Source: Marinobacter bohaiensis (GTDB lineage Bacteria > Pseudomonadota > Gammaproteobacteria > Pseudomonadales > Oleiphilaceae). Taken from it: 64,000 nucleotides of DNA. The stretch covers positions 166,208 through 230,207 of the forward strand of contig NZ_QGEH01000005.1 of assembly GCF_003258515.1 (NCBI RefSeq). The letters run 5' to 3'. A program made the position numbers and the translations under genes. How positions within the stretch are numbered: position 1 is the first letter of the stretch; each line of letters begins with the position of its first letter. The notes under the pieces are model-generated. The model had not been told where the DNA came from, did no database searches, and saw nothing but the letters and a program-made list of their open reading frames with translations. Below are positions 8,404-16,051 of this stretch, piece after piece.

Positions 8404-8823
8404 ATGAAAAAACACCTGATGTGCAGTGCGTTTCTGATGGCCACCCTGGGCGCGACACCGGCCCTGGCGATGGACAACATGAAGATGGGTGTCTGGGCGG
8501 ATAACCAGGACGTGGCCGCCGGCACGGTGACCGCCAAGAAAGTCACCACCGACACCAACGGCTGGCTGGTCGTGCACCGCACCGACGAGAGCGGCAAGCC
8601 GGGCCCGGTGGTGGGTCACGCGCCGCTCAAGAAAGGTAAGAACATGGACGTCGCCGCCATCCTGACCGAAGACGTCAGCGCCGGCGATCACCTGATGCTC
8701 ATGATCCACGGTGAAGATGGCGGCATGAAAACCGGCCACTTCGAATACACCCTTGGCGCCAAGGAAGACGGTCCCGTGCGCATGGACGGCGACCTGGTCA
8801 TGACCGTGATTATGGCGGAATGA
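8404..8823 (+). CDS. Secreted DUF7282-like protein
   Basis: A 139-residue protein with a clear Sec signal peptide (MKKHLMCSAFLMATLGATPALA). The mature part contains NGWLVVHRTDESGKPGPVVG and APLKKGKNMDVAAILTEDV, resembling the DUF7282 type of small beta-sandwich domains. AAGGAG is placed eight bases before the ATG. The family name is from memory of the motif and the function is unknown. Confidence 0.7.
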   Translation: MKKHLMCSAFLMATLGATPALAMDNMKMGVWADNQDVAAGTVTAKKVTTDTNGWLVVHRTDESGKPGPVVGHAPLKKGKNMDVAAILTEDVSAGDHLMLMIHGEDGGMKTGHFEYTLGAKEDGPVRMDGDLVMTVIMAE

Positions 8824-8860
8824 CGTCACCGGCGGGGCCCGATGCGGTCCCGCCGTTTCG

Positions 8861-9334
8861 TTACTGAACGGTCTTCAGCCGAACCGCAACGCCACTGCCC
8901 TGCGCGCCGTCGCTTCCCGTCTGGTGCGATCCGAACAGCGGCAGCCAGCGGCCCTCCTCCATCACCAGCCCGCCCTCGCCCGACGACTCACCGCCATTCA
9001 CCGCATAGCGCGCCGCGTACTCAAACCGGAACGCGCCCGGCTGGCCCTGGACCGGCGACAGCGAATACCCCATCGCCAAGGTCCCGGACGCCACAAAGCC
9101 GCGATCCGGCGGCGCCACATCGACCTTCAGCAGCGACGAATCACTCAGAAACGACGGCAGCAGCGCCATCGGCGCGTCCGCCGCCGAGGCCGGGCAGGCG
9201 CAGTAGCGGATTTCGAGCAGGAACGTCTTCGACGCCAGATAGTCTTTCGGCTCGCCGGCAAAGGCCCCACCTGCGGCGGTCGATAAAACAATAGTACCGA
9301 TCAGGCGCATCAGCGCCCGGGTCTTCCATGACAT
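8861..9334 (-). CDS. Hypothetical secreted protein
   Basis: A 157-residue protein with a signal peptide ending near AAGGAFA. The ATG at 9334 has AGGAGG seven bases upstream. The mature chain has a CAC motif near residue 45 and alternating strands, with no family I recognise. It is convergent with the DUF7282-like gene, leaving 37 bases between stops. Confidence 0.65.
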   Translation of the reverse strand: MSWKTRALMRLIGTIVLSTAAGGAFAGEPKDYLASKTFLLEIRYCACPASAADAPMALLPSFLSDSSLLKVDVAPPDRGFVASGTLAMGYSLSPVQGQPGAFRFEYAARYAVNGGESSGEGGLVMEEGRWLPLFGSHQTGSDGAQGSGVAVRLKTVQ

Positions 9335-9371
9335 CACATCGCCTCCTGCGATTGGGTTTGGTTTCTATATC

Positions 9372-10040
9372 CTAGTACTCATCGTGCATCCGCCACCACT
9401 CGTAGGGTGCCGTCTGCGGCCAGCCCTCGGGCGAGTCCTCCCAGGTTTCCTGGCGGCCGTACGGGGTCAGGTCCAGCAGGCGGAAGTTGGTGTCGAACAG
9501 CTCGACGCCGCGGTTATTGGTGAAGTAGGTGCGGTAGAGGCGCTGATCGTCGTCGCGGATGAACACGTTCAAGGCAAAGCACGTGCCGGCACCGAAGGCA
9601 TCGGCGAAACGGCGGTCGTGATCGGTGTACCAGGGCGCGTCCCAGCCCATCCGCGTCTGCAGGGCCCGGATCTCGGCCTGCGGCGCCGGCGACGTAAAAA
9701 CGAACGTCGTGTCCCGGGCGCGAACGTGGACGAGATTGTCGCCAATGTTGTCCATCACCATCGAACAGCCCTGGCAGGGCGTCGCCCCCGGCTCAAGCAT
9801 GGCGCAGTAGACGATCAGTTGCCGCCGGCCCTGGAACAGGTCAAGCAGCGACACCTCGCCTTCCGGTCCGGTAAACCGGTAATCGCCCTCAACGGGCACC
9901 ATCGGCAACCGGCGCCGCTCCGCCGCGAGAGCATCCTGCGCCCGGGTCGCGGCTTTCTCTTTCGCCAGCAGGGCTTCGCGGGCCCGCTCCCATTCGTCCT
10001 GCGTGGCGATTCGGGGAAATGTTGTGGGTTGTGAGCTCAT
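9372..10040 (-). CDS. DUF899 family (thioredoxin-fold-like) protein
   Basis: A 222-residue DUF899 protein: EWERAREALLAKEKAATRAQ near the N-terminus, then PVEGDYRFTGPEGEVSLLDL, the CQGCS cysteine pair and EIRALQTRMGWDAPWY. The start at 10040 has AAGGAG eight bases upstream and lies downstream of a TGTCGA-N17-CGAC promoter motif, which rules out the longer upstream frame. DUF899 proteins have a thioredoxin-like fold of unknown activity. Likely ECF42 target. Confidence 0.93.
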   Translation of the reverse strand: MSSQPTTFPRIATQDEWERAREALLAKEKAATRAQDALAAERRRLPMVPVEGDYRFTGPEGEVSLLDLFQGRRQLIVYCAMLEPGATPCQGCSMVMDNIGDNLVHVRARDTTFVFTSPAPQAEIRALQTRMGWDAPWYTDHDRRFADAFGAGTCFALNVFIRDDDQRLYRTYFTNNRGVELFDTNFRLLDLTPYGRQETWEDSPEGWPQTAPYEWWRMHDEY

Positions 10041-10074
10041 GGATGCGCTCCTTTTGGTGCGTGTGCATCCTCTT

Positions 10075-10101
10075 GTCGTCTGGGACAACGCGATTTCGAC
10101 A
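10075..10101 (-). promoter_or_regulatory. Putative ECF42 promoter of the DUF899 gene
   Basis: Minus strand TGTCGA (10101-10096), 17-base spacer, CGAC (10078-10075), 35 bases before the start codon. Same elements and spacing as the copies at 6968 and 11500. Confidence 0.68.
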
Positions 10102-10160
10102 CCCGTCGGCAGGATTTTCCCCGGAAGCGCGCGATCCCACCGAAACAACCGACCGAACGA

Positions 10161-10736
10161 TCAGGACGGGGCGCTCGCGGGATCCTCATCCAGTGCCTTG
10201 GGCGCACTCAGAGCCTTGCTGTAATACCCGGACGGATCGAAGCAGCACACGCGCTTTTTACCCGAAGCGAGCATGTCGCAGGCATCGTGGATCCGCTTGG
10301 TCCGCGTCCTGGCCTGCTTGGCGGACGTCATCCAGTGAATCCAGTCCAGGCGGGCGATGGGGGTGGTTGCCTCCCACACCGCACGCGCTTCGGGGGCCGC
10401 CGCCAGGGCCGCCTGAAAATCCGGCGGGATGTCGGGCTCAGGTTCCTGCGCGACGGGGGCGATCTCGAAGGACGCCGTCTCCCCCACCGCCACGTCGGCG
10501 GATTCGAGCGTCTCCGGCCCCAAACGCAGCCAGTGGCTCAGTTGCCCATCCGGGTCGAGTGTGGCCTGAAAACCATGGCCGTTCAGTGTGACATCAACGG
10601 TGGTCCGGCCCCGGCGCGGCAGGGTATCGCTGGCGCTCTTGGGCAGCACCACGAACGCCCAGGCCGCGTCGCCATCGGGCCTGGCCGGGCGCAGGATGGT
10701 GGCCTGGAACCGGGCCGGGGTGTCGCTCGGGCTCAT
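10161..10736 (-). CDS. DUF1905 / YdeI-OmdA family protein
   Basis: A 191-residue protein. The N-terminal half (10-95) is a DUF1905-like small barrel (FQATILRPARPDGDAAWAFV). The C-terminal half has the YdeI/OmdA helical pattern (PPDFQAALAAAPEARAVWEA, then LDWIHWMTSAKQARTRTKRI). The ATG at 10736 has GGGAG upstream. It lies 79 bases after the GST gene on the same strand and has no motif of its own, so it probably forms an operon with it. The family is linked to stress or bacteriocin protection by annotation only. Confidence 0.85.
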   Translation of the reverse strand: MSPSDTPARFQATILRPARPDGDAAWAFVVLPKSASDTLPRRGRTTVDVTLNGHGFQATLDPDGQLSHWLRLGPETLESADVAVGETASFEIAPVAQEPEPDIPPDFQAALAAAPEARAVWEATTPIARLDWIHWMTSAKQARTRTKRIHDACDMLASGKKRVCCFDPSGYYSKALSAPKALDEDPASAPS

Positions 10737-10815
10737 GGTCGCGTCTCCCTGTTTGCGAATCACACCCAGCTAAGCATCGGCCGCCCGGCGCGTCCAGCCT
10801 CGCGTATGGTTTCTT

Positions 10816-11454
10816 TCAGTCTGCCGCCGCGAAATGGGCCATCTGGTCGGCGTAGGCCTTCCTGAAAGCCGGGCGTGCCGAGGCGCGGGCGACGTAATCG
10901 GCGCAGGCCGGGTAATCCGCCAGCCCGTCGAACCGGTCCACCAGACGCAGCACGTCGGCCATCAGGATGTCCGCCACCGAGAAAGAATCCACCAGCCAAT
11001 CCCGCCCGGCGAGCACGCTTTCCATGTGTCGCAGTCGGGCGGCGAGAAAGTCTTCCAGGTGCTTCTGCGCCGGTGTTTCCGAGTTGTCCTCGAGGAACCG
11101 GGCCAGAGACCAGGGCAGGCTCGCCATCTCGACCGAATTGAGCGCCGCAAAGACCCACTGGATGGCTTCGCTGCGTTGACGCGCATCTGTCGGTAACAGC
11201 GCATCGCTGAGCTCCCCCAGATGCAACAGGATCGCCCCGCTCTCGAAAATGGACTGGTCGCCATCGGTCAGCCAGGGCACCTGCCCGAACGGCTGGTGCC
11301 CGAAATGCGCGGCCGCCCGGTCGCGAAACGGCACGCTCTCGACCCGGTAAGGCAGGCCGGCCTCTTCCAGCGCCCAGCGTACGCGCAGGTCGCGCACGTA
11401 GCCCCGGGGCAGATCGGGCACCCAGTCGAAGGTGGTCAGGATCAGGGTATTCAT
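10816..11454 (-). CDS. Glutathione S-transferase family protein
   Basis: A 212-residue GST: the N-terminal thioredoxin-like half has VRWALEEAGLPYRVESVPFR, the cis-Pro segment GQVPWLTDGD and the ES pair (SIFESGAILLHLGE) that binds glutathione. The all-helical half includes the N-capping box SVADILMADVLR. The start at 11454 is fixed by AAGGAG and by the upstream TGTCGA-N17-CGAC motif. The substrate is unknown. First gene of a probable two-gene ECF42-dependent operon. Confidence 0.92.
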   Translation of the reverse strand: MNTLILTTFDWVPDLPRGYVRDLRVRWALEEAGLPYRVESVPFRDRAAAHFGHQPFGQVPWLTDGDQSIFESGAILLHLGELSDALLPTDARQRSEAIQWVFAALNSVEMASLPWSLARFLEDNSETPAQKHLEDFLAARLRHMESVLAGRDWLVDSFSVADILMADVLRLVDRFDGLADYPACADYVARASARPAFRKAYADQMAHFAAAD

Positions 11455-11499
11455 GGTGGCTCCTTGGTTCGGTGCCGGTTGCATGTTCTGCCTCCCCTA

Positions 11500-11526
11500 G
11501 TCGACCGGGGCCCGGTGAAATCGACA
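11500..11526 (-). promoter_or_regulatory. Putative ECF42 promoter of the GST gene
   Basis: Minus strand TGTCGA (11526-11521), 17-base spacer, CGAC (11503-11500), about 45 bases before the start. Third copy of the motif in 4.6 kb. Confidence 0.7.
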
Positions 11527-11579
11527 GGTCTGGTACACAAATCCGGGAAAGCCACGCGACCGGTCCATCAGGCGACACG

Positions 11580-11924
11580 CTACCTTTGCCAAGTCCCCTG
11601 CTCATGCACCAACACCTCATCGCCGTGACGCACCACTTCCAGCAGGCCGTCTTCATGAACCCGGTACGTCACGGCGCCGTTCTCGAATCGATAGCCGAGG
11701 AACCGACAGGGCGTCACGCCATCCGCACAGGTGGTGTGCCAGGTGCGGCCTTCAAGGCTGATGGCGTTTCCGCTGATCTTGCTGGTCCCATGGTAGGTCA
11801 TCCGGTCGCAGGTTACCTCGCCCTCGACGCAGTTGGATTCGATCTCGATGCGGTAGTGCGGGGTTTCGAGGGTGGACGCCAGGGTGGTGAGCGGGAACAA
11901 CGCGATCAGTAGCGTTTTCTTCAT
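11580..11924 (-). CDS. Hypothetical small secreted protein
   Basis: A 114-residue protein with a short signal peptide (KKTLLIALFPLTTLAS). The mature chain has four cysteines (NCVEGEVTC, then TTCADGVTPC) that could form two disulfides and is strand-rich. I do not recognise the family. The 85 bases upstream hold nothing I can name. Confidence 0.65.
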   Translation of the reverse strand: MKKTLLIALFPLTTLASTLETPHYRIEIESNCVEGEVTCDRMTYHGTSKISGNAISLEGRTWHTTCADGVTPCRFLGYRFENGAVTYRVHEDGLLEVVRHGDEVLVHEQGTWQR

Positions 11925-12009
11925 GGCGGGCTTTCCCTGTGCCAGATGTCGTCGTTGATGGTGAGCCGGCCTGCCAACCCTCTGGAAACCGAAGCCCGTA
12001 AAAACGCAA

Positions 12010-12543
12010 TCAACTGCCGCGCCTAATTAGACCGTCCTGTCTCAGAATCTCCAGTTGCTCAGACACCGACATAGCGCCTTCGAGCTTGATGACGCGACAT
12101 GAGCGGGCTTCCAGCCAAGCCAGGTGTCTGGCGAGACTTCGACCCGGCGCGGTTCCCTGATCATACTGCGCTGCCCATTCCAGAAAACCGGGATCGGCCG
12201 CGCCGAAAAGACGAGCCTCGCGTTCCCGCAGCCTCTCCAGGCGGACAGACGCTTCGACATAGAGAAAAATCACCACGTCGAACGCGTTCTCAACCCGCTC
12301 GCCCCAGTTCATCACCGACCCTGAAACCACTGCGCTCGGATGACGCTCCATACGAGCTAGCATCAGCCTCTGCCGTTCCTTAACCGGTCTTTTCTCCGTG
12401 AACGGCGGATGCGTTTCCAGCCAATAGACATCATCAGCCTCAATGAAAGCGGCATTCAGCTCGTTGGCGAGGGCCTCGCCGAGCGTGCTGGTGCCGGAGC
12501 CGGCGGCTCCGGTGACAAGGATGTGCATGGTGGTGCGTCCCAT
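12010..12543 (-). CDS. AAA / adenylate-kinase-like P-loop nucleotide kinase
   Basis: A 177-residue small P-loop protein. Walker A is GAAGSGTST near residue 12, preceded by MHILV. A helical lid region with RLERLREREARLFG follows. It resembles the shikimate/adenylate-kinase-like AAA_18-type proteins, whose substrate is unknown. An internal ATG six codons in (MHILVTG) may be the true start. It lies just beyond the last, weak attC, so it may be the first resident gene after the integron or an end cassette that has lost its attC. Confidence 0.8.
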   Translation of the reverse strand: MGRTTMHILVTGAAGSGTSTLGEALANELNAAFIEADDVYWLETHPPFTEKRPVKERQRLMLARMERHPSAVVSGSVMNWGERVENAFDVVIFLYVEASVRLERLREREARLFGAADPGFLEWAAQYDQGTAPGRSLARHLAWLEARSCRVIKLEGAMSVSEQLEILRQDGLIRRGS

Positions 12544-12577
12544 CAGGGCTTTAAGCAGGCGCGTATATCGTCGCTTG

Positions 12578-12645
12578 CCTTAACGGCTTAAATGATCGAC
12601 CTCCTTAGCGGCGGAAAACCGGCACTGCGCGGCCAATTGTTAATC
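12578..12645 (-). repeat. attC site 8 (weak), end of GNAT cassette
   Basis: Read on the minus strand it begins GATTAAC and ends GTTAAGG, with the GNAT stop codon inside the first core, as in the other cassettes. Internal pairing is poor, so it may be decayed. Confidence 0.4.
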
Positions 12646-13146
12646 CCGTGCCGAGAATGCCTCGTGGTACGCAACGTCTCCCTGCGGAAAATCATCACCA
12701 AACGAGAGTGCCTGGAAATACTCCACAGGAACCCCTGGGAAAACCAAACCATCGACAACCTTGAAGCCAAAACGCCCATAGTAACCCGGGTCTCCAAGTA
12801 CCACGCAGCCCGCCGCACCCTGCTCTTTCAGGCCAGCCAACACGTTCTCCATGAGTTTCGAGCCAATCCCCTTACCCTGATACTCAGGCAGCACCGAGAT
12901 CGGCCCGAGTCCAAACCAATTAGCAGAGCCATCTGAAACGCTTACTGGAGAAATGGCAACGTGACCGATAACGTCTCCATCGGATTCGGCGACTTTAGAC
13001 AGAAACAACGCATCAGCCCGGCGAAGAGCCTTCACAATAAACGGCTCGGTGTGATCAGTATGAGGAGCATCCTGAAAAGCCAGCACTGTAACTCGGTGGA
13101 TTGGCTCAACATCCCCTTTACGCTCATTACGAATCTTAATGTTCAA
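12640..13146 (-). CDS. GNAT-family N-acetyltransferase (cassette 8)
   Basis: A 168-residue GNAT with the acetyl-CoA-binding motif A as LPEYQGKGIGSKLMENVLAG and a C-terminal segment GCVVLGDPGYYGRFGFKVVD typical of the YhbS-like subgroup. The substrate is unknown. The start appears to be TTG (13146) with only a weak ribosome site; a short upstream ORF with a better ribosome site ends 12 bases before it. AT-richer than its chromosomal neighbours. Confidence 0.88.
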   Translation of the reverse strand: MNIKIRNERKGDVEPIHRVTVLAFQDAPHTDHTEPFIVKALRRADALFLSKVAESDGDVIGHVAISPVSVSDGSANWFGLGPISVLPEYQGKGIGSKLMENVLAGLKEQGAAGCVVLGDPGYYGRFGFKVVDGLVFPGVPVEYFQALSFGDDFPQGDVAYHEAFSARD

Positions 13147-13158
13147 TTTCTGATCTCT

Positions 13159-13212
13159 TTAAGGGTTAACAAGGCGGCAGAACACTTTCAAAATTGCTGC
13201 GACCTGCCTCAT
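13159..13212 (-). CDS. Possible 17-codon leader ORF of cassette 8
   Basis: ATG preceded by GAGG at 7 bases, ending 12 bases before the GNAT start. It lies between attC 7 and the acetyltransferase gene. It may help load ribosomes onto a gene whose own TTG start is poor. No similarity is known. Confidence 0.3.
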   Translation of the reverse strand: MRQVAAILKVFCRLVNP

Positions 13213-13224
13213 TTCTTTACCTCG

Positions 13225-13305
13225 GTATAACGGTCGACATGAGAGCCTAATGCCGGCGCGTGACGCCTGTTAGCAGTAGGCGTCCGCTCAATGGAGGGGT
13301 TAGGC
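13225..13305 (-). repeat. attC site 7, end of NTF2-like cassette
   Basis: Minus strand: R'' GCCTAAC, L'' CATTGAGC, central hairpin GGACGCC/GGCGTC, L' GCTCTCATG (complementary to L'' with an extra base, as in true attC sites), R' GTTATAC. 81 bp. Confidence 0.85.
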
Positions 13306-13310
13306 ATTGC

Positions 13311-13706
13311 TCAGTTCGTCAGGAGCTGCGCCTCAATAGCCGCTTTGTCGATTACGGACCATACCTGCACAATCTTTTCGTCGCGGAATTCATAGAAGAC
13401 GTTCTCGGCAAAGGACACCGTTCTTCCGTGTACACCCAGGCCAAGAAATCGCGCCTTTGGCGTACAGTTGAAGCGGAGCCGGCTGGCTATGTAGGGAGGA
13501 TCGGAAACCAGCAACTCAATGTTGAAGGATAGATCGGGAATCTCGGAAAAGTCTCTCTCCAGCATGCGCCGGTAGCCTGATACTCCGAGTCGCTCCCCGT
13601 TGTGCTTGACGTCATCATCAACAAAACGTCCCAACGACGTCCAACCCTGCCCATTCAAGCAGGCGATGTAGTCTCGATAGATGTTCGATAGTTCGGACTG
13701 GGTCAT
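13311..13706 (-). CDS. SnoaL/NTF2-like protein, ester-cyclase type (cassette 7)
   Basis: A 131-residue NTF2-fold protein: LSNIYRDYIACLNGQGWTSL, GVSGYRRMLERDFSEIPDLS, ending FYEFRDEKIVQVWSVIDKAA, which matches the SnoaL polyketide-cyclase-like family. The ATG at 13706 has GGAG seven bases upstream, so the open frame beyond it is not used. The stop is followed after 5 bases by the attC core. The substrate is unknown. Confidence 0.85.
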   Translation of the reverse strand: MTQSELSNIYRDYIACLNGQGWTSLGRFVDDDVKHNGERLGVSGYRRMLERDFSEIPDLSFNIELLVSDPPYIASRLRFNCTPKARFLGLGVHGRTVSFAENVFYEFRDEKIVQVWSVIDKAAIEAQLLTN

Positions 13707-13716
13707 CCAGGACTCC

Positions 13717-13848
13717 TCACAGCAAGACTCGACCATCGCTTGGAAGGGCGCATCGACGCTTAACGACGCAGTAGAGCTCCCCCACTTCTGAGGGGATTAC
13801 AGCCGGATCGTACACCAGGCGGCCGGTGTCTTCGTTGTGGTGCTTTTT
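13717..13848 (-). other. Open stretch of unknown nature upstream of the cassette 7 gene
   Basis: Between attC 6 and the NTF2-like gene a minus-strand frame stays open for 43 codons and stops two bases before the ribosome site of that gene. The translation includes RLVYDPAVIPSEVGELY, which looks protein-like. It has no ATG; a GTG inside could start it. It may be a decayed gene or a leader ORF. Confidence 0.3.
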
Positions 13849-13854
13849 CTACAG

Positions 13855-13944
13855 CCTCAACGCCTGCGGTATCCGGCGCCGGAGCGCAGCGGAGGGAACC
13901 AAAAGCGCCACGCTTTTGGCGTCCGGTTGACTGCCTGGTTAAAC
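13855..13944 (-). repeat. attC site 6, end of cassette 6
   Basis: Minus strand: GTTTAAC inverse core overlapping the cassette stop codon, long imperfect stem, closing core GTTGAGG. 90 bp. Confidence 0.75.
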
Positions 13945-14292
13945 CTCATCGAAGCCAGACTCATCAGTGTAAATACATGCCGCCGGAGTTAGTCTTTCAA
14001 TTGATGCAGGGTTAACTTGTGAAACACCCCACTCATTAGAGAACAGATATATTTTCTCTGCCTTTGATAAGCGCAGCAGCTCTTCGAATTCAGAGGCTGG
14101 ATGCAGGGGCCGCCATATACTTTGGTATTGAACGTATAGCCCTTTCTTACCCTCGCGCTCGTGTACGGTCCGTTCGATACTATCTACTATTTCAATATGA
14201 GGCACGGCTAAACCAGAAGATTTCCGCTCTAGAACCCAAATAAGTTCTGATTTATTAACCCTGTATCTCAGATCAGCCTCTGGCTCTAACAT
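13939..14292 (-). CDS. Hypothetical protein (cassette 6)
   Basis: A 117-residue acidic soluble protein with no signal peptide or membrane segment and no family I recognise. Segments are ADLRYRVNKSELIWVLERKS and LLRLSKAEKIYLFSNEWGVS. ATG start with GAGG seven bases upstream, 14 bases after the attC core. The TAA stop lies inside the next attC core. Confidence 0.7.
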   Translation of the reverse strand: MLEPEADLRYRVNKSELIWVLERKSSGLAVPHIEIVDSIERTVHEREGKKGLYVQYQSIWRPLHPASEFEELLRLSKAEKIYLFSNEWGVSQVNPASIERLTPAACIYTDESGFDEV

Positions 14293-14305
14293 TGCTCATC
14301 CTCAG

Positions 14306-14383
14306 GTTTAACGCCCGGCTCACGCGCCGGTTTGGTGCCGCGAAGCGGCGCAAAATCGGTCGCCGTGCAGCCGATTGTTATGT
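14306..14383 (-). repeat. attC site 5, end of pentapeptide-repeat cassette
   Basis: Minus strand: inverse core ACATAAC, central hairpin GCCGC/GCGGC with TTC loop, closing core GTTAAAC. 78 bp. Confidence 0.85.
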
Positions 14384-14387
14384 TCCA

Positions 14388-15944
14388 TTAACGCCTTGTG
14401 TGTCTTTTTACAGCCACAATTGTTTGCCATATCAAACTTGCGAAAATCACATAGAACACAAGGCTAATTAATTCCATACCTTCTCTAAGCAGTTTTTTAA
14501 AAGGTATTATATTTGATGCGATGCTATTTATAAAATTTGAAATCGAACTAATCGCCTCATTGGCGGATGGCACGATACTGTATAGATAGTTTCCTTCATG
14601 CCCGACAATTAACAAGTAATAAAATATCGAGAACACAAAAACCCAAAAAACAGGCAACAAGTAGCTCTGACCAAATCGAGAGGCTTTCTCGTTCAGCCAA
14701 AATATCAGCCTTTCTTGGCTGATAGGCCTACCGGATAGCTCTTGTTTATATTTTCTCATTTCATAGGCGAAAAATTTGTTTGCTTCGATATGATTTCCGA
14801 TTTTATCAAAAGAGTCTTTTATTATTCTTAAAGTCTCTCTATTTGTGTTATCAGACAGCAAACTAATGTTCAGAAAGTTTGGCGCTTCCTTTAGATTCGC
14901 GTCCTCAAGATCAAGGCCTTGATTAAACTTAGAGTTTCTAAAATTTGTAAAATCTAAAAATGTTACATATCTAAACGTTGAGACTTTATTTAGCTCATTG
15001 TCGCCCTCTAAAGCTGCAAACTCGCACTTCTCAAAGCCCACAAAATCACTATATATGATTTTATAGCAATAAAAACTTCCATATTCTGAAGAGTAGGAGT
15101 CAAAAAGACCCTTAAAGTTAGTGTTTATTAATTTGACCTCGTCAATCTGTCCTTCTTTCAGCTCAACCTTGGCTTTGAACTCTGAATCCTCTATTAATAA
15201 ATACCTCGCCACCAATTTATTTAGCACAAACTTTTCTTCAATCTCACAATTTTCAATTCGCAAACTATTAATTTTAACTAAGACGCCATCCGTGTTATTA
15301 AATACAGGCTTTTTTATGATGACATTTCCAAACGAAAGGGCTTTATCAAAGGAGCAGTTATTAAAAAGAGGTATGTCTAGCAACGCATTATGATTGTCAT
15401 CTGCGTATGAACTTACACCTTCTCTGAAAAGGCACCCTTGATATAAAACATTATTTATATTCCCCAGTAGTTTAGATTGTGTAATACTCCACCATTGAAA
15501 AAACTCACAATCTTGGAAAAATGCCTCAACTTCTGGAATCTCGACTGAGTGCGCCGTGAATTTGCAGTAGTTAAAATGAGCACCTTTTATTTTTCTTAGA
15601 ACCTTAAGATAATCAAAATCATCTCTGCTATCCCTGCATGGAAAAAAAATAAAATCAAATACTACTATTTCGTCATTTGAAAATGCGATTACTTCATCGT
15701 CACCTACATCTTCGTGGAGATAGGTTTTAACTGCTTCTATGTTGACTAATCCAGGGTTGTCCGGTCGCTTCCATTTAAAAGCTGATTCAGCTATGTACTC
15801 GATTAAAGCATCATAAAACTTTCTCAATATCCCTTTGTTTTGGAAGTCATGAGAATAGTCACCTTTCTGGCAATGAAGGACACACTCAGTGGTGTTTTCA
15901 AAAACCTCTCTTGAACAGTCATCGATGCTGCACACCGGGCCCAA
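14388..15944 (-). CDS. Pentapeptide-repeat-like membrane protein (cassette 5)
   Basis: About 518 residues. The N-terminus is Cys-rich (C-SIDD-C, then C-VLH-C), suggesting metal binding. Residues 130-390 form a degenerate pentapeptide-type beta-helix (YCKFTAHSVEI, NCSFDKALSF, DSEFKAKVEL, FTNFRNSKFNQGLDLEDANL). The last 120 residues hold two or three membrane segments (LLPVFWVFVFSIFYYLLIVG and LISLVFYVIFASLIWQTIVA) and a basic tail KRHTRR. Such pentapeptide/transmembrane proteins recur in bacterial accessory DNA; their role is unknown. I chose TTG at 15944 because AAGGAG sits 8 bases upstream; an in-frame ATG lies inside the previous attC core. Very AT-rich. Confidence 0.8.
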   Translation of the reverse strand: MGPVCSIDDCSREVFENTTECVLHCQKGDYSHDFQNKGILRKFYDALIEYIAESAFKWKRPDNPGLVNIEAVKTYLHEDVGDDEVIAFSNDEIVVFDFIFFPCRDSRDDFDYLKVLRKIKGAHFNYCKFTAHSVEIPEVEAFFQDCEFFQWWSITQSKLLGNINNVLYQGCLFREGVSSYADDNHNALLDIPLFNNCSFDKALSFGNVIIKKPVFNNTDGVLVKINSLRIENCEIEEKFVLNKLVARYLLIEDSEFKAKVELKEGQIDEVKLINTNFKGLFDSYSSEYGSFYCYKIIYSDFVGFEKCEFAALEGDNELNKVSTFRYVTFLDFTNFRNSKFNQGLDLEDANLKEAPNFLNISLLSDNTNRETLRIIKDSFDKIGNHIEANKFFAYEMRKYKQELSGRPISQERLIFWLNEKASRFGQSYLLPVFWVFVFSIFYYLLIVGHEGNYLYSIVPSANEAISSISNFINSIASNIIPFKKLLREGMELISLVFYVIFASLIWQTIVAVKRHTRR

Positions 15945-15967
15945 TGTATTACTCCTTAAGGGTAGAA

Positions 15968-16051
15968 ACATAACGCCAGCAGCATGCGCGCCCATGAAAT
16001 GAAGCCGAAGGCGCAATGTAATGGGCGTCGCCGTGCCTGCACTGGTTATGC
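15968..16051 (-). repeat. attC site 4, end of nuclease-like cassette
   Basis: Minus strand: GCATAAC inverse core, stem arms around GGCGACGCCCAT and ATGGGCGCGC, central GCGCC TTC GGC loop, closing core GTTATGT. 84 bp, similar to attC 2. Confidence 0.88.

Noticed and set aside
15942..16016. N-terminal extension of the pentapeptide cassette gene through attC 4
   Set aside because: The extension would be encoded by the neighbouring cassette's recombination site, and a ribosome site fits the TTG at 15944.
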